Source of the DNA: Meishania sp964351985
GTDB lineage: Bacteria; Bacteroidota; Bacteroidia; Flavobacteriales; Flavobacteriaceae
Assembly (NCBI GenBank): GCA_964351985.1
Contig: CAYGPR010000005.1
Location: 58,174 to 122,173 of the forward strand
Direction of reading: 5' to 3'
DNA: 64,000 nucleotides
The notes below the pieces were generated by a model, which did no database searches, was not told the DNA's origin, and saw only the letters and a list, made by a program, of their open reading frames with translations. A program made the translations under genes and the position numbers. This document shows positions 26,669 through 35,152 of the stretch, in pieces. Positions within the stretch are counted from its first letter, which is position 1, and every line of letters begins with the position of its first letter.

Positions 26669-27400
26669 ATGATGATTAGTAAGAACCCTATCGTACTTTG
26701 CGTGTATGTTCTATTCATTGTATTTCCCTTCTTTGGATGTAGGGGACAAAATATTGAAGTTAAGGACGATTATGTTTATAAGAATGGTGACCCTAATGGT
26801 ATTGGAAAGTGGTATATGGGCCGTGAAATTGCCCACGTTATGGGTTTTCAAGGTATAGGTTGGTTAGAACGTCCCGAGCGTGAAAAAGAGGAAAACACTT
26901 CCAAACTATTGCTCAATATGAATATTTACGCCCATGATACCATTGCCGATATCGGAGCGGGTTCGGGCTACCACGTGTTCAAGATGGCACCTATGGCAGG
27001 TAAGGGTCATATTTATGCTGTCGACATTCAAGATGAAATGTTGGAAGCTATCCAAACGAGAAAGAAAAAAGAGAAAATCCAAAATATTACCACCATCAAG
27101 GGAAGTTCAAAAAGCATAAACTTGCCTGAAGCTTCCGTTGATAAAATACTTATGGTCGATGTATACCATGAACTTGAACATCCGATTGAAATGATGGCCT
27201 CCATAAAAAGGGCATTACGACCCGATGGAAAATTCTTTCTGATCGAATATAGAGGTGAAGATGGCAATGTACCCATCAAAGAATTACACAAAATGACCGA
27301 AGCGCAGGCCGTTAAAGAAATGCAAGCTGCAGGTATGAGATTAGAAGAGAATATTGATAACCTACCTTGGCAGCATTGTATGATTTTTGTGAAGGAGTGA
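26669..27400 (+). CDS. Exported (lipoprotein-type) class I SAM-dependent methyltransferase-like protein
   Basis: A 243-residue protein with SAM-binding motif I (DTIADIGAGSGYHVFKMAP), an acidic residue at the end of strand 2 (IYAVDIQDEM) and motif IV/post-motif segments (KILMVDVYHELEHPIEMM, LRPDGKFFLIEYRGED). The N-terminus is hydrophobic with a lipobox-like Cys (VFPFFGCRGQN), so the protein appears to be exported and lipidated. That is unexpected for a SAM-using enzyme, since SAM is cytoplasmic. Similar exported homologues occur in Bacteroidota. Either it uses another ligand or the signal is not cleaved. It has no co-directional partner. Confidence 0.8.
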   Translation: MMISKNPIVLCVYVLFIVFPFFGCRGQNIEVKDDYVYKNGDPNGIGKWYMGREIAHVMGFQGIGWLERPEREKEENTSKLLLNMNIYAHDTIADIGAGSGYHVFKMAPMAGKGHIYAVDIQDEMLEAIQTRKKKEKIQNITTIKGSSKSINLPEASVDKILMVDVYHELEHPIEMMASIKRALRPDGKFFLIEYRGEDGNVPIKELHKMTEAQAVKEMQAAGMRLEENIDNLPWQHCMIFVKE

Positions 27401-27466
27401 TTTTTTGAGAAACTATAGAAGCGTAAGTTGCCGATGATGGGCTACCATGAAAATAAGTTGAAACCT

Positions 27467-29026
27467 TTAATCGACATATTCGAATTTGAGTATCGTACCC
27501 GGATTGTTAAGATTAGTAAGGGCCTCGTTATTAGGCCCCGAAGTTGGTCCTCCACCATCCGTGATGACATAGATTGCCTTACCATCATTACTAACCGTTA
27601 AACCCCTGTAACGATTTCCCGTGGCGAATAATTCTTGTGTTGTTCCAATAACGCTTTGTCCATTGGCAGCTAGTGTTGTTCGGAAGATTCGACCGGATTT
27701 GAGCCCTGTTGACAATAAGGACTTTCCCCATTCGGGTATACTATCATTGTCATAGACTTGTATGCTGGATGGTGCAATTGTCGGGAAGCAGTAAAAACCA
27801 TTTCCACAATCAAAATTAAACCCATTGTCCACTGTACTTTCAAAAGTGCTGATTGGAGCCGTAAAATCTGGGTGGTCCCAAGAGTCTTCCGTGAACGTTG
27901 GGGCACCTTCCGGGCAGCTATCGGTCTCGTTATATTCCACTGACTGGCAATTCTCAATATCGGCCCATGTACAATAGCTATAGGCCATGTCGTCTTTATA
28001 TCCCGCTACATGAGGCCATCCATAATTTTTTCCTGCTTCGATGATATTGATTTCGTCATCGGTTTTTGGGCCGTGTTCGTTGGAATATAGTGTCCCATCC
28101 TTGGCAAAATTCAATCCTTGGGCATTCCGATGGCCATATGAATAAATATGACTCTTGACCCCATTGATGATCGGATTGTCGTTAGGTATCGTTCCGTCGA
28201 GATTTATACGGAGTATCTTACCGGGATAATTGGACCAATCCTGACTGTCGATTTCTGATTGTGTGGGAATGATTTGTGATAATACAGGTTCACATTTATT
28301 GGCAAATTGGTTGGCACCCAAATCCCCAATGGTATAGTACAATGTATTGTCGGGGCCGAAAACCAAACGGCCCGAATTGTGATCACCACTTGCGGGAAGA
28401 TCGGTCAAGATAGACGTTACGTTCGATAAGTTGGCGTTGCAATTTTCATCAACGGAATAATCCATGCGTACAATTTTCTGTTTGTAGGCCCCATCGTTAT
28501 AGGTGTATGAGGCATATACATGATCATTGCCTGTGTCCTGTCCAATTTCTGGATGCAAGGCTATCCCCAATAACCCTGTTTGAAATTCAAAGTGTGTCGC
28601 TTCGTTCAATTCGATCAGCTCATCGCTATCTCCGGTCTTAGGGTTGATTCGAACAATCTTGTACGATTCGCGCTCAGACACCCAAAGATAATTATCGGGA
28701 CCCAAAGTGATTTCCCATGGAGTTATAAGCGATTGGTCGGGAAGGATTTGAGTCATTTCAAAACCGTCGATCGTCAAAGGTTCGATGACGGAAAAATCAC
28801 TACCATTAGCATCTAGGCCACAATTTGAAGTGGGGTCGGGATCTAAATCTGGTTCTGGAGTAGGGGTTGGTTCCGGATTTGGGGTAGGTGTTTGCTCCGT
28901 ATCGTGTGAATCTATTTTGTCAGGAACAATATCATCATCGCTGCACGAAAGCAACATCAGCACTAGAAAAAAGTAAGCGTTTTTTTTCGTGAAAAATAAA
29001 TTTCTCTTTTTTAGAGGCTTTTTCAT
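27467..29026 (-). CDS. PQQ-dependent sugar dehydrogenase (glucose/sorbosone dehydrogenase family) lipoprotein
   Basis: A 519-residue protein with a lipoprotein signal (FFLVLMLLSCSDDD), then a Pro/Thr/Glu/Asp-rich spacer (TPTPNPEPTPTPEPD), then a six-bladed propeller of the soluble glucose dehydrogenase type. Segments include PWEITLGPDNYLWVSER, GLLGIALHPE, the catalytic-histidine site SGDHNSGRLVFGPDNTLYYTIGD, the PQQ-contacting arginine in YGHRNAQGLNF and NEHGPKTDDEINIIEAGKNYGWP. It would oxidise aldoses at the cell surface with PQQ and Ca, passing electrons to the respiratory chain. No PQQ synthesis genes are in the window. It is transcribed alone on the minus strand. Confidence 0.88.
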   Translation of the reverse strand: MKKPLKKRNLFFTKKNAYFFLVLMLLSCSDDDIVPDKIDSHDTEQTPTPNPEPTPTPEPDLDPDPTSNCGLDANGSDFSVIEPLTIDGFEMTQILPDQSLITPWEITLGPDNYLWVSERESYKIVRINPKTGDSDELIELNEATHFEFQTGLLGIALHPEIGQDTGNDHVYASYTYNDGAYKQKIVRMDYSVDENCNANLSNVTSILTDLPASGDHNSGRLVFGPDNTLYYTIGDLGANQFANKCEPVLSQIIPTQSEIDSQDWSNYPGKILRINLDGTIPNDNPIINGVKSHIYSYGHRNAQGLNFAKDGTLYSNEHGPKTDDEINIIEAGKNYGWPHVAGYKDDMAYSYCTWADIENCQSVEYNETDSCPEGAPTFTEDSWDHPDFTAPISTFESTVDNGFNFDCGNGFYCFPTIAPSSIQVYDNDSIPEWGKSLLSTGLKSGRIFRTTLAANGQSVIGTTQELFATGNRYRGLTVSNDGKAIYVITDGGGPTSGPNNEALTNLNNPGTILKFEYVD

Positions 29027-29112
29027 ATCGTCGAGGAATCACTACTCTTAACGGTAAAGCAATTTTATGGAATAGGACAAATATCGTCATTTTCTAAATG
29101 ATGCCCGTTGGG

Positions 29113-29883
29113 TTAAATCGTAAAAGTAAGACCGAAACTAAGGTTCGAGGATCGATCATTCTCCGCCTTGGGCGAAAAACTACTATAGAAATAGTTGTAA
29201 AGCGCAGAAAGACTTATAATTTTTGTTATAGGAAGTTCGGCCTTTAATTGACACAAAATCCGATGGTTGCGAATGTAGCGGTATAAAGGCTGAAAATAAA
29301 TCGTTCCCGTCAAATCAAGCCGGTTCTTTTTGAAAGACTGGTTTATGGATAGATAGCTACTGTTTCTGTGGTTGTAAAATGCTTCATCCGTTACGTCTAT
29401 TTTTTCTATTTCGTACATGTATGAATTTCCGAAATAGGCCTTTGTTGTCTCATTGGAGATGAATTTTAGGCGGATTCCCCCACCGACCAAGTTTCTACTC
29501 GTAATGGTCAGCAGGGTGTTGTTCTGGTTCTGGACAAAAGCTTCCAACCGAAATAAATCGGATAGTTTCTGATTATAGCGCAGATGGAAGAACCAAGAAT
29601 TCTGAAAATCTTGGTCTTGGCTTCGGATCAGTTTATAATTGCCGATAAAAAAGTAGATTTTCTTCAAATCCTTCGATTTCAATTGTGTCGTCAGGTTTGA
29701 GCCTATTTGAAATATATAATCCCCATTATTATCCGTGTAGTCAAAAAGGACATCACTTTTCAAGGCAAATCGGACGGAATCCCGCTGCATCCGTTTTGAT
29801 TCGATATTGACCAATTGCCCAAAAGTCATATGGCAAAAACCACATATGAAAAGAAGCGGTAGTATTATGTTACTGTTGGTCAT
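29113..29883 (-). CDS. DUF481-like outer-membrane beta-barrel protein
   Basis: A 256-residue protein with a signal peptide (MTNSNIILPLLFICGFCHMTFGQ); an ATG at 29904 would add seven residues. The mature part alternates polar and hydrophobic residues in amphipathic strands (YFFIGNYKLIRS, WFFHLRYNQKLSDLFRLEAFVQNQNN, VGGGIRLKFI, LSALYNYFYSSFSP) and ends with an aromatic-free but barrel-like strand NLSFGLTFTI. The pattern matches small outer-membrane proteins of the DUF481 type, which are of unknown function. It lies 86 bp downstream of the sugar dehydrogenase gene on the same strand orientation but upstream in coordinates of transcription, so co-transcription is possible. Confidence 0.7.
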   Translation of the reverse strand: MTNSNIILPLLFICGFCHMTFGQLVNIESKRMQRDSVRFALKSDVLFDYTDNNGDYIFQIGSNLTTQLKSKDLKKIYFFIGNYKLIRSQDQDFQNSWFFHLRYNQKLSDLFRLEAFVQNQNNTLLTITSRNLVGGGIRLKFISNETTKAYFGNSYMYEIEKIDVTDEAFYNHRNSSYLSINQSFKKNRLDLTGTIYFQPLYRYIRNHRILCQLKAELPITKIISLSALYNYFYSSFSPKAENDRSSNLSFGLTFTI

Positions 29884-30118
29884 AAATGCTTTTTTGGTGT
29901 ACATTTTGCTAAGTTATCAAAAGTACAAGCGAAAGGTATCAGGATTTGAAAATAGTCCTAATTGCCATGTAGTTTGCGATTTTGGCGATTGATATGTCAG
30001 TTTATTTTAAATATACCATTTGCAAAGGAATGCCATTTTTTTTTAAAGCTCCGATTATGGTTTTTTGGATGACGGTGGAATTATTGTAAATTCATGCGCA
30101 GACTAAATTCAGGATAGT

Positions 30119-31513
30119 ATGAAAGCGCTTCGGTTTATTTCCATTTTATTGCTCGCCGTTATTATGGCCTGCAATTCAAATACAAAAGAGAAAAATCAAG
30201 AAAAAGAAAAGACCCTTGCCACCAAGAAAGTCCCCAAGGTAGTAACAGCCGATATCGAGGCCGGAATCAAAGCCAATATTGACCAAAGAGTGGAAGATGG
30301 CAATGGATATTTTCATATGGAAGATGCCGAAGGACAAGAATTAAGCTTGCAATTGGTTCGCGTACATACCGAATATCTTTCCAATTTAGGGCCTAGACGT
30401 CATTTTGCCTGTGTCGATCTCGCTGATATTAGCGGTGATGTCTACGATGTGGATTTTTTTCTGGAAGGCGATCCGGGCGACATGTCGGTCACCGAAACTA
30501 CCTTGCACAAGCTTAATGGCAAACCTTTTTATAACTGGAAACGGCGTAAGGATAAAACGTGGTATCGAGTGCCGATGCAGAATGCCTCAAATGATTTATT
30601 GGGAGTAATCGAAGGGGAAGATAAGTTCGAATTTCGTTATGAGGTTACATTACCCGAAATAAAGGAAGCGTCACAAATATGGATTCCCGTTCCGCAGAGC
30701 GATCGTTTTCAGACCGTTGCATTAACATCCTTGACAGCTCCCGCGGAACATCAAATGCTTAAGGAGAAAGCAAACGGTAATACTGTTTTTTACATGCAAC
30801 TCACTCCTGAACAAAGTGGGGAGAAAGTCGAACTCGTATATGATGTGTGGCGACAGGAGAAAAATCCTTATGAGGAAGAGTCTTCCCCTTCAAAATACCT
30901 TAATGCCAGTGCCTTGATGCCCGTGGGCGATCGTTTTCAAATACTTGCGGATTCCATCATCGGCACTAAACGAAATGATGGTACCATTATGCAGGCAAGG
31001 GCCTTATATGATTATGTAACTGAAAATGTGCGGTACATCAAAGCAGGAAAATATGGTACTGGCGATGCCGTGTATGCGTGCGACTCAAAAAGCGGCAATT
31101 GCACAGAGTTCCATTCCCTGTTTATTTCGTTGGCTCGGTCGGCCGGTATTCCATCGCGGTTTGCGGTGGGGGCTTCCATTCCGTCCGAACGGGACGAAGG
31201 CGGTATCGACGGTTACCACTGTTGGGCGGAATTTTATGCGGAGGGAAAATGGTGGCCTGTAGACATTAGTGAGGCCAATAAATATTCGGCACTTGCGACC
31301 TATTATTTTGGACGTCATCCGGCAAATCGTATAGAATTCACCCGTGGGCGTGACCTTCAAGTAGAACCCGGACCGAAGTCCGGGCCTATAAATTTTCTGG
31401 CATACCCTGTTATGGAAGAAGGAAAAACAGCGGTTTTCCCAAAGACCTTTTTCTCGTTCCAACGCAAGCGTACGGACGAAACCTCTAATAATACATTGGT
31501 ACTTTTACCCTGA
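30119..31513 (+). CDS. Transglutaminase-like domain lipoprotein
   Basis: A 464-residue protein with a lipoprotein signal (ISILLLAVIMACN). The C-terminal half is a transglutaminase-core (papain-like) domain with the full triad: Cys328 in SGNCTEFHSLF, His367 in GYHCWAEF and Asp382 in WWPVDISEA. The N-terminal half (about 40-200) is beta-rich and of unknown type. Bacterial proteins of this kind usually act as cysteine proteases or structural modules rather than cross-linking enzymes. Its end overlaps the end of the small minus-strand lipoprotein gene by 9 bp. Confidence 0.85.
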   Translation: MKALRFISILLLAVIMACNSNTKEKNQEKEKTLATKKVPKVVTADIEAGIKANIDQRVEDGNGYFHMEDAEGQELSLQLVRVHTEYLSNLGPRRHFACVDLADISGDVYDVDFFLEGDPGDMSVTETTLHKLNGKPFYNWKRRKDKTWYRVPMQNASNDLLGVIEGEDKFEFRYEVTLPEIKEASQIWIPVPQSDRFQTVALTSLTAPAEHQMLKEKANGNTVFYMQLTPEQSGEKVELVYDVWRQEKNPYEEESSPSKYLNASALMPVGDRFQILADSIIGTKRNDGTIMQARALYDYVTENVRYIKAGKYGTGDAVYACDSKSGNCTEFHSLFISLARSAGIPSRFAVGASIPSERDEGGIDGYHCWAEFYAEGKWWPVDISEANKYSALATYYFGRHPANRIEFTRGRDLQVEPGPKSGPINFLAYPVMEEGKTAVFPKTFFSFQRKRTDETSNNTLVLLP

Positions 31514-31771
31514 TACCGAATCCTTGGCAGGATGCTCTTCACCTTCTGGGTGTTCTTCTCCTTCAGGATGCTCTTCGCCTTCTGGGTGTTCACCTTCTGC
31601 AGCCGCATCTTCCGTTGGGTGTTCCTCACCTTCAGGATGTTCTTCCGCTTGCGCTTCGGTACTTTCTTCTTTTTTCTGTTCCCTGCACGAACTTACTGTT
31701 CCAGCAACAACGAAACATAACAGTAACATAATCAAAGTAAAATATTTTAGTTCTTTTAATCGGCTCATCAT
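31505..31771 (-). CDS. Small lipoprotein with EHPEGE tandem repeats
   Basis: An 88-residue protein: a lipoprotein signal (FTLIMLLLCFVVAGTVSSC, lipobox Cys near 29), then a repetitive acidic tail with EEHPEGEEHP-type units about six or seven times, spaced regularly, ending AKDSVSG. The tail has regularly placed His residues among Glu, so it could bind divalent metal ions or stay as an extended spacer in the envelope. No fold is expected. The frame is opposite and convergent to the transglutaminase-like gene, with a 9-bp overlap. The complementary frame is also open but encodes only a SSPSGC repeat and is not credible. Confidence 0.7.
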   Translation of the reverse strand: MMSRLKELKYFTLIMLLLCFVVAGTVSSCREQKKEESTEAQAEEHPEGEEHPTEDAAAEGEHPEGEEHPEGEEHPEGEEHPAKDSVSG

Positions 31772-31958
31772 ATAATTGTTTTAGGTATTAATAATCAACG
31801 AGATACGTGTTTTGAAAGCGTCACGTAAATATAGCAATATTTAGTTGAATTCATATTTAGACCAGTGAAAGTATCAGGATGAGTTGTGCGGTTCGGTAGG
31901 CGCATTTCCATAAATTCCCTAGCTTATACCTTCAACCAGTTTCTTTTATATCTGTCTC

Positions 31959-32555
31959 ATGAAAAAGTTTCGTCTACCGATTTTTACATCCAAAATAAAG
32001 ATCTACAATCTTAGAATTATACTTTCAGATGGGGTTACTTTCGCGACCCTAAGGGGCAACCCGCCAACAGCAGGTCTGGCAGGAGTTACGAATCCGGGTA
32101 CCGGAGGTATTAGTGATGCCGTTCACGATGAAACAATTTCAGTTTGGCCAGGAGCTTTTGACGATGCAGTAGCGGTAGGTGCGGCAGGAGATGTTGATGA
32201 TGCCACACGTCAGGTTGTGCAGGCCATGCAAGGCCTTGACTTTACAGACCTATTTTTAAACAGCCTGGCCGTGGAGATTTTTGGTCGACTGATAGGGGAA
32301 ACCTTGGCACATGAAGTATTGCACAGCCTCTTAGGATTTAGAATTCCTACGGGCCACAATACACCGGCTATCGCTTCCGATATTCTGAACCACGGTAAAG
32401 ATCGTAGTTTCCAAGATCGTACGGCCATTGAAATATTAGACCTTGCCAATTTCCCCGACCCCGGTACATTTACCGATCACGGTATTGGCTTTATCAATAT
32501 TCCAACGGCTACGACACAGGCACATATAGATGTAACATTTCCTATACGTTTATAG
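31959..32555 (+). CDS. Hypothetical protein with HEXXH zinc-protease-like motif
   Basis: A 198-residue protein. His118-Glu119-x-x-His122 lies in a helix-like segment (GRLIGETLAHEVLHSLLGF), with a possible third ligand at the His of PTGHN or of LNHGKD further on, as in gluzincin/metzincin-like enzymes. The classical metzincin spacing (HExxHxxGxxH) is not met. No clear signal peptide is visible and an in-frame stop lies upstream of the ATG, so the short N-terminus is real in this sequence. The rest does not resemble a family I know. The last codons lie inside a terminator hairpin. It appears monocistronic. Confidence 0.6.
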   Translation: MKKFRLPIFTSKIKIYNLRIILSDGVTFATLRGNPPTAGLAGVTNPGTGGISDAVHDETISVWPGAFDDAVAVGAAGDVDDATRQVVQAMQGLDFTDLFLNSLAVEIFGRLIGETLAHEVLHSLLGFRIPTGHNTPAIASDILNHGKDRSFQDRTAIEILDLANFPDPGTFTDHGIGFINIPTATTQAHIDVTFPIRL

Positions 32556-32570
32556 GAAATGTTGCTTTTT
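32534..32570 (+). terminator. Rho-independent terminator overlapping a stop codon
   Basis: A 13-bp perfect stem (AACATTTCCTATA at 32534-32546, TATAGGAAATGTT at 32551-32563) with a 4-nt loop, followed by GCTTTTT. The stem contains the last codons and stop (32553-32555) of the HEXXH gene. It could also serve the convergent transporter gene ending at 32608. Confidence 0.75.
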
Positions 32571-32607
32571 CATGCTTTACCTAGTGGCTGTCTTTATAAA
32601 GCCTGTC

Positions 32608-34800
32608 TCATGCTAAAATACTCTCATGCCCTGAATCCTTAACAAAAAGGCACGTACTCTTTGTTTTGGCCGACATTTCTTTTACAAATTCAAATTTAAG
32701 ATCTTCATCCATACCAAAAATGTTCAAGTCTGCGGAAGGAGCGTTGTGAATAATCGTATTAAAATCCCCGATGTGAACTTCGGTAAGTGTTTCGGGGAGT
32801 CGTGCCAGATTGATCAATAAATCCAAAAACTCTTTGGCGTTGTCCTCTTCATTGGGGTCATTGATAACTGTAATCAGTCTAATGCGAGCTCCCCAATTCA
32901 TCTTCAATTTATATGCAACTAGAATGGAAAGGTCCAAGTTTCCGATATCCCAACCCAAATCCCAATTGGTTTGCCGGTCACTCACCCAAACATTGATGGT
33001 ATTGCGTTGGCCTAATAGGGCAGTGGGATGTGACAAATACAAAAGCACACCAATTTCCAGCCGAATGGATTCTTTCATTACGGGCCGTAATTCGGTTTCA
33101 TAATCATCGTGATCCTGTAAATTCAAAAAAACAATGTTAGGTCTAAAAAAAGCCCCCTGAAGTGCTTGACTTCCGTAATTAATTCCTTTGGCAAATTCTT
33201 CTGTATGAATTACAGAAGAAGATGAAAAAACTTCCTTTTGCCGAAATGATGCAGAAATGGCCTCCAGTTCTTCCGCTAGTGTGCTGGTTTCAGAAAATGG
33301 TTCGATTCCCAATAATTTTATTGAACCTTTGGGCTTGGCTATATTCCTCAAGAATTCAAAAGTCCCTTTTAATCCGTTTACGTCTCGCACGGGCACCATT
33401 AAATTGGCCTTCCAGGCGCGTTGTTGCATTTTTTTCATGCCCCAAGTATGTTTGGCCGCCCATTCGGCAAAAGAAACAAATAGACCAGAGCGGACATCTT
33501 CAAACTTGGCTTCCAGATTTTGTCGTGACAGGTACCAATACACCATCAAAACGATCATAATCGATACCAAACTGACCGTTGGGTTGATGATGAACATGGT
33601 AAAGACCGATGAAACTAGTCCGAACCATGGCACCCACCTGTGAATCTTGAATACCGGCCGATAACTAATCAAGCCGAGGTTCTGCTCAATGATGACCACA
33701 ATATTAATCATCGCATAGGTAATCAAGAAGAATAATGTTACCAATGGCGCAACAGCATTTAAATTTCGCAATAGCAGCGTGGCGAAAATCAGTATTCCGG
33801 TGACCAACATGGCATTTCTCGGTTGGCCATTGGCACTTTGGCCCGCCAAAAAATCGGAAAAGGGGAGTACCCTATGTTCTCCCATGGCAAATAATATACG
33901 AGAGGACCCTACGATGGAGGCCAAGGCCGAGGAAAAGGTAGCCCCAAGTATCCCGGCGATTATTAATGGACCTATGTATGCCTTTTCTACCATGATATAA
34001 TAATTACCCACCAGTTCCGCTTCCGTGGCACTTCTTGATATCCAAAAAGCAAGGACCATATAAATAATAAAACTTACACCGATCGCCCAAAGTGTTCCAG
34101 AGGGAATGCTGCGTTTCGGGTCTTTCAATTCGCCGGACATATTGGCACCGGCCATGATACCCGTGGCGGCCGGAAAGAAGACCGCAAAAACGATCCAAAA
34201 ACTACTACCGCTAAATCCATTTTCGCTAGAACCCTTAAAAGACCCCCAACTCAAGGCATCGCTCGTGGGTATGGTCATTGAGCCTTCGTAAGCGGCTATA
34301 ACGATGGAGATCAAGGACATCACAATAATACCCATAATGATGAACTGTGTTTTAATCGCGAGATTGGCACTTATGTAAGCGATCGAAATAAGGATGGCAA
34401 AAACGGTAACATCTACCAAGAAAGCGTTATGATCCGGAAAAATACCCAACCAGCCTTCCCTGAAACCAAAAATGTACATGGTGACCGCCAAACCTTGCGA
34501 AATATACCTGGGAATCCCCAGACTCCCACCGACCTCCAAACCCAAAGCTTGGGATACAATGGCATACGCACCTCCGGCACCAATGCGAATGTTCGTCGTA
34601 ATGGCCGACATGGAAAGTGCGGTACACAGGGTAATCAAAAAAGAAATGATAATAATCAACCACGCTCCCAAAAGTCCGGCATTACCAACCACCCAGCCCA
34701 AACGCAGGTACATGATGACGCCAAGTATGGTCAATAAGGTGGGCGTGAAGACGCCTCCAAAGGTTCCAAATTTTTTAAGGGTGGTTGATTGTTTCTCCAT
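32608..34800 (-). CDS. SLC12/APC-family cation-chloride cotransporter-like permease
   Basis: A 730-residue membrane protein. Twelve or so transmembrane segments occupy residues ~15-430, beginning with the family signature GTFGGVFTPTLLTILGVIMYLRLGWVVGNAG and including GANMSGELKDPKRSIPSGTL in the middle. The last ~290 residues are a soluble domain (ISASFRQKEVFSSSSVIH, WDLGWDIGNLDLSILVAYKLKMNWGARIRLITV). This is the layout of eukaryotic Na-K-Cl type cotransporters and their bacterial relatives, which carry ions or amino acids with Na or Cl. Substrate is unknown. No related gene is adjacent; the sigma factor gene lies upstream in the same orientation, separated by a terminator. Confidence 0.88.
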   Translation of the reverse strand: MEKQSTTLKKFGTFGGVFTPTLLTILGVIMYLRLGWVVGNAGLLGAWLIIIISFLITLCTALSMSAITTNIRIGAGGAYAIVSQALGLEVGGSLGIPRYISQGLAVTMYIFGFREGWLGIFPDHNAFLVDVTVFAILISIAYISANLAIKTQFIIMGIIVMSLISIVIAAYEGSMTIPTSDALSWGSFKGSSENGFSGSSFWIVFAVFFPAATGIMAGANMSGELKDPKRSIPSGTLWAIGVSFIIYMVLAFWISRSATEAELVGNYYIMVEKAYIGPLIIAGILGATFSSALASIVGSSRILFAMGEHRVLPFSDFLAGQSANGQPRNAMLVTGILIFATLLLRNLNAVAPLVTLFFLITYAMINIVVIIEQNLGLISYRPVFKIHRWVPWFGLVSSVFTMFIINPTVSLVSIMIVLMVYWYLSRQNLEAKFEDVRSGLFVSFAEWAAKHTWGMKKMQQRAWKANLMVPVRDVNGLKGTFEFLRNIAKPKGSIKLLGIEPFSETSTLAEELEAISASFRQKEVFSSSSVIHTEEFAKGINYGSQALQGAFFRPNIVFLNLQDHDDYETELRPVMKESIRLEIGVLLYLSHPTALLGQRNTINVWVSDRQTNWDLGWDIGNLDLSILVAYKLKMNWGARIRLITVINDPNEEDNAKEFLDLLINLARLPETLTEVHIGDFNTIIHNAPSADLNIFGMDEDLKFEFVKEMSAKTKSTCLFVKDSGHESILA

Positions 34801-35152
34801 GAGACAGCCCGAGCTGATTTTGCGTATTAAAGTAGTGATTTATAATCACCAAGTGAAACTTTTTGGCATTAGCCCAAAATGCCCATTGGTGACGCCCGCT
34901 TTTAGACAATAATACAGCATTTTAATAGGGGTGGAGGATTTCCGACAAGGCGAAAAAACCGTTTATAAAAAATGATCATTTCAAGTCTTTTTTGTGATAG
35001 TTCGAAAAGGTCTCTTAGGTACAATCTTCAAAGTTGATTCACTGTGAATAGTCTTGAATTCTACAACAGTACCCGAGCGGAAAACCTATTACATACAAAA
35101 GCCGACTTTTTAGGAGTCGGCTTTACTACTATATGGAGTCACTTAGTTTCTT
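34801..35152. other. Intergenic region with a terminator
   Basis: About 350 bp between the transporter gene and the sigma-factor gene, both on the minus strand. It holds the terminator at 35097-35124 and presumably the transporter promoter near 34801-34900. No gene is supported. Confidence 0.6.
35097..35124 (-). terminator. Terminator after the sigma factor gene
   Basis: GCCGACT (35101-35107) pairs with AGTCGGC (35115-35121) around a 7-nt loop, flanked by AAAA and TTT so that the stem extends with A-T pairs and can work on both strands. It begins about 30 bp after the sigma-factor stop on the minus strand. Confidence 0.8.

Noticed and set aside
31524..31775. Plus-strand frame made of SSPSGC repeats
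   Set aside because: It is the complement of the EHPEGE repeat lipoprotein gene, which has a proper lipoprotein signal; the plus frame has no signal or start context.
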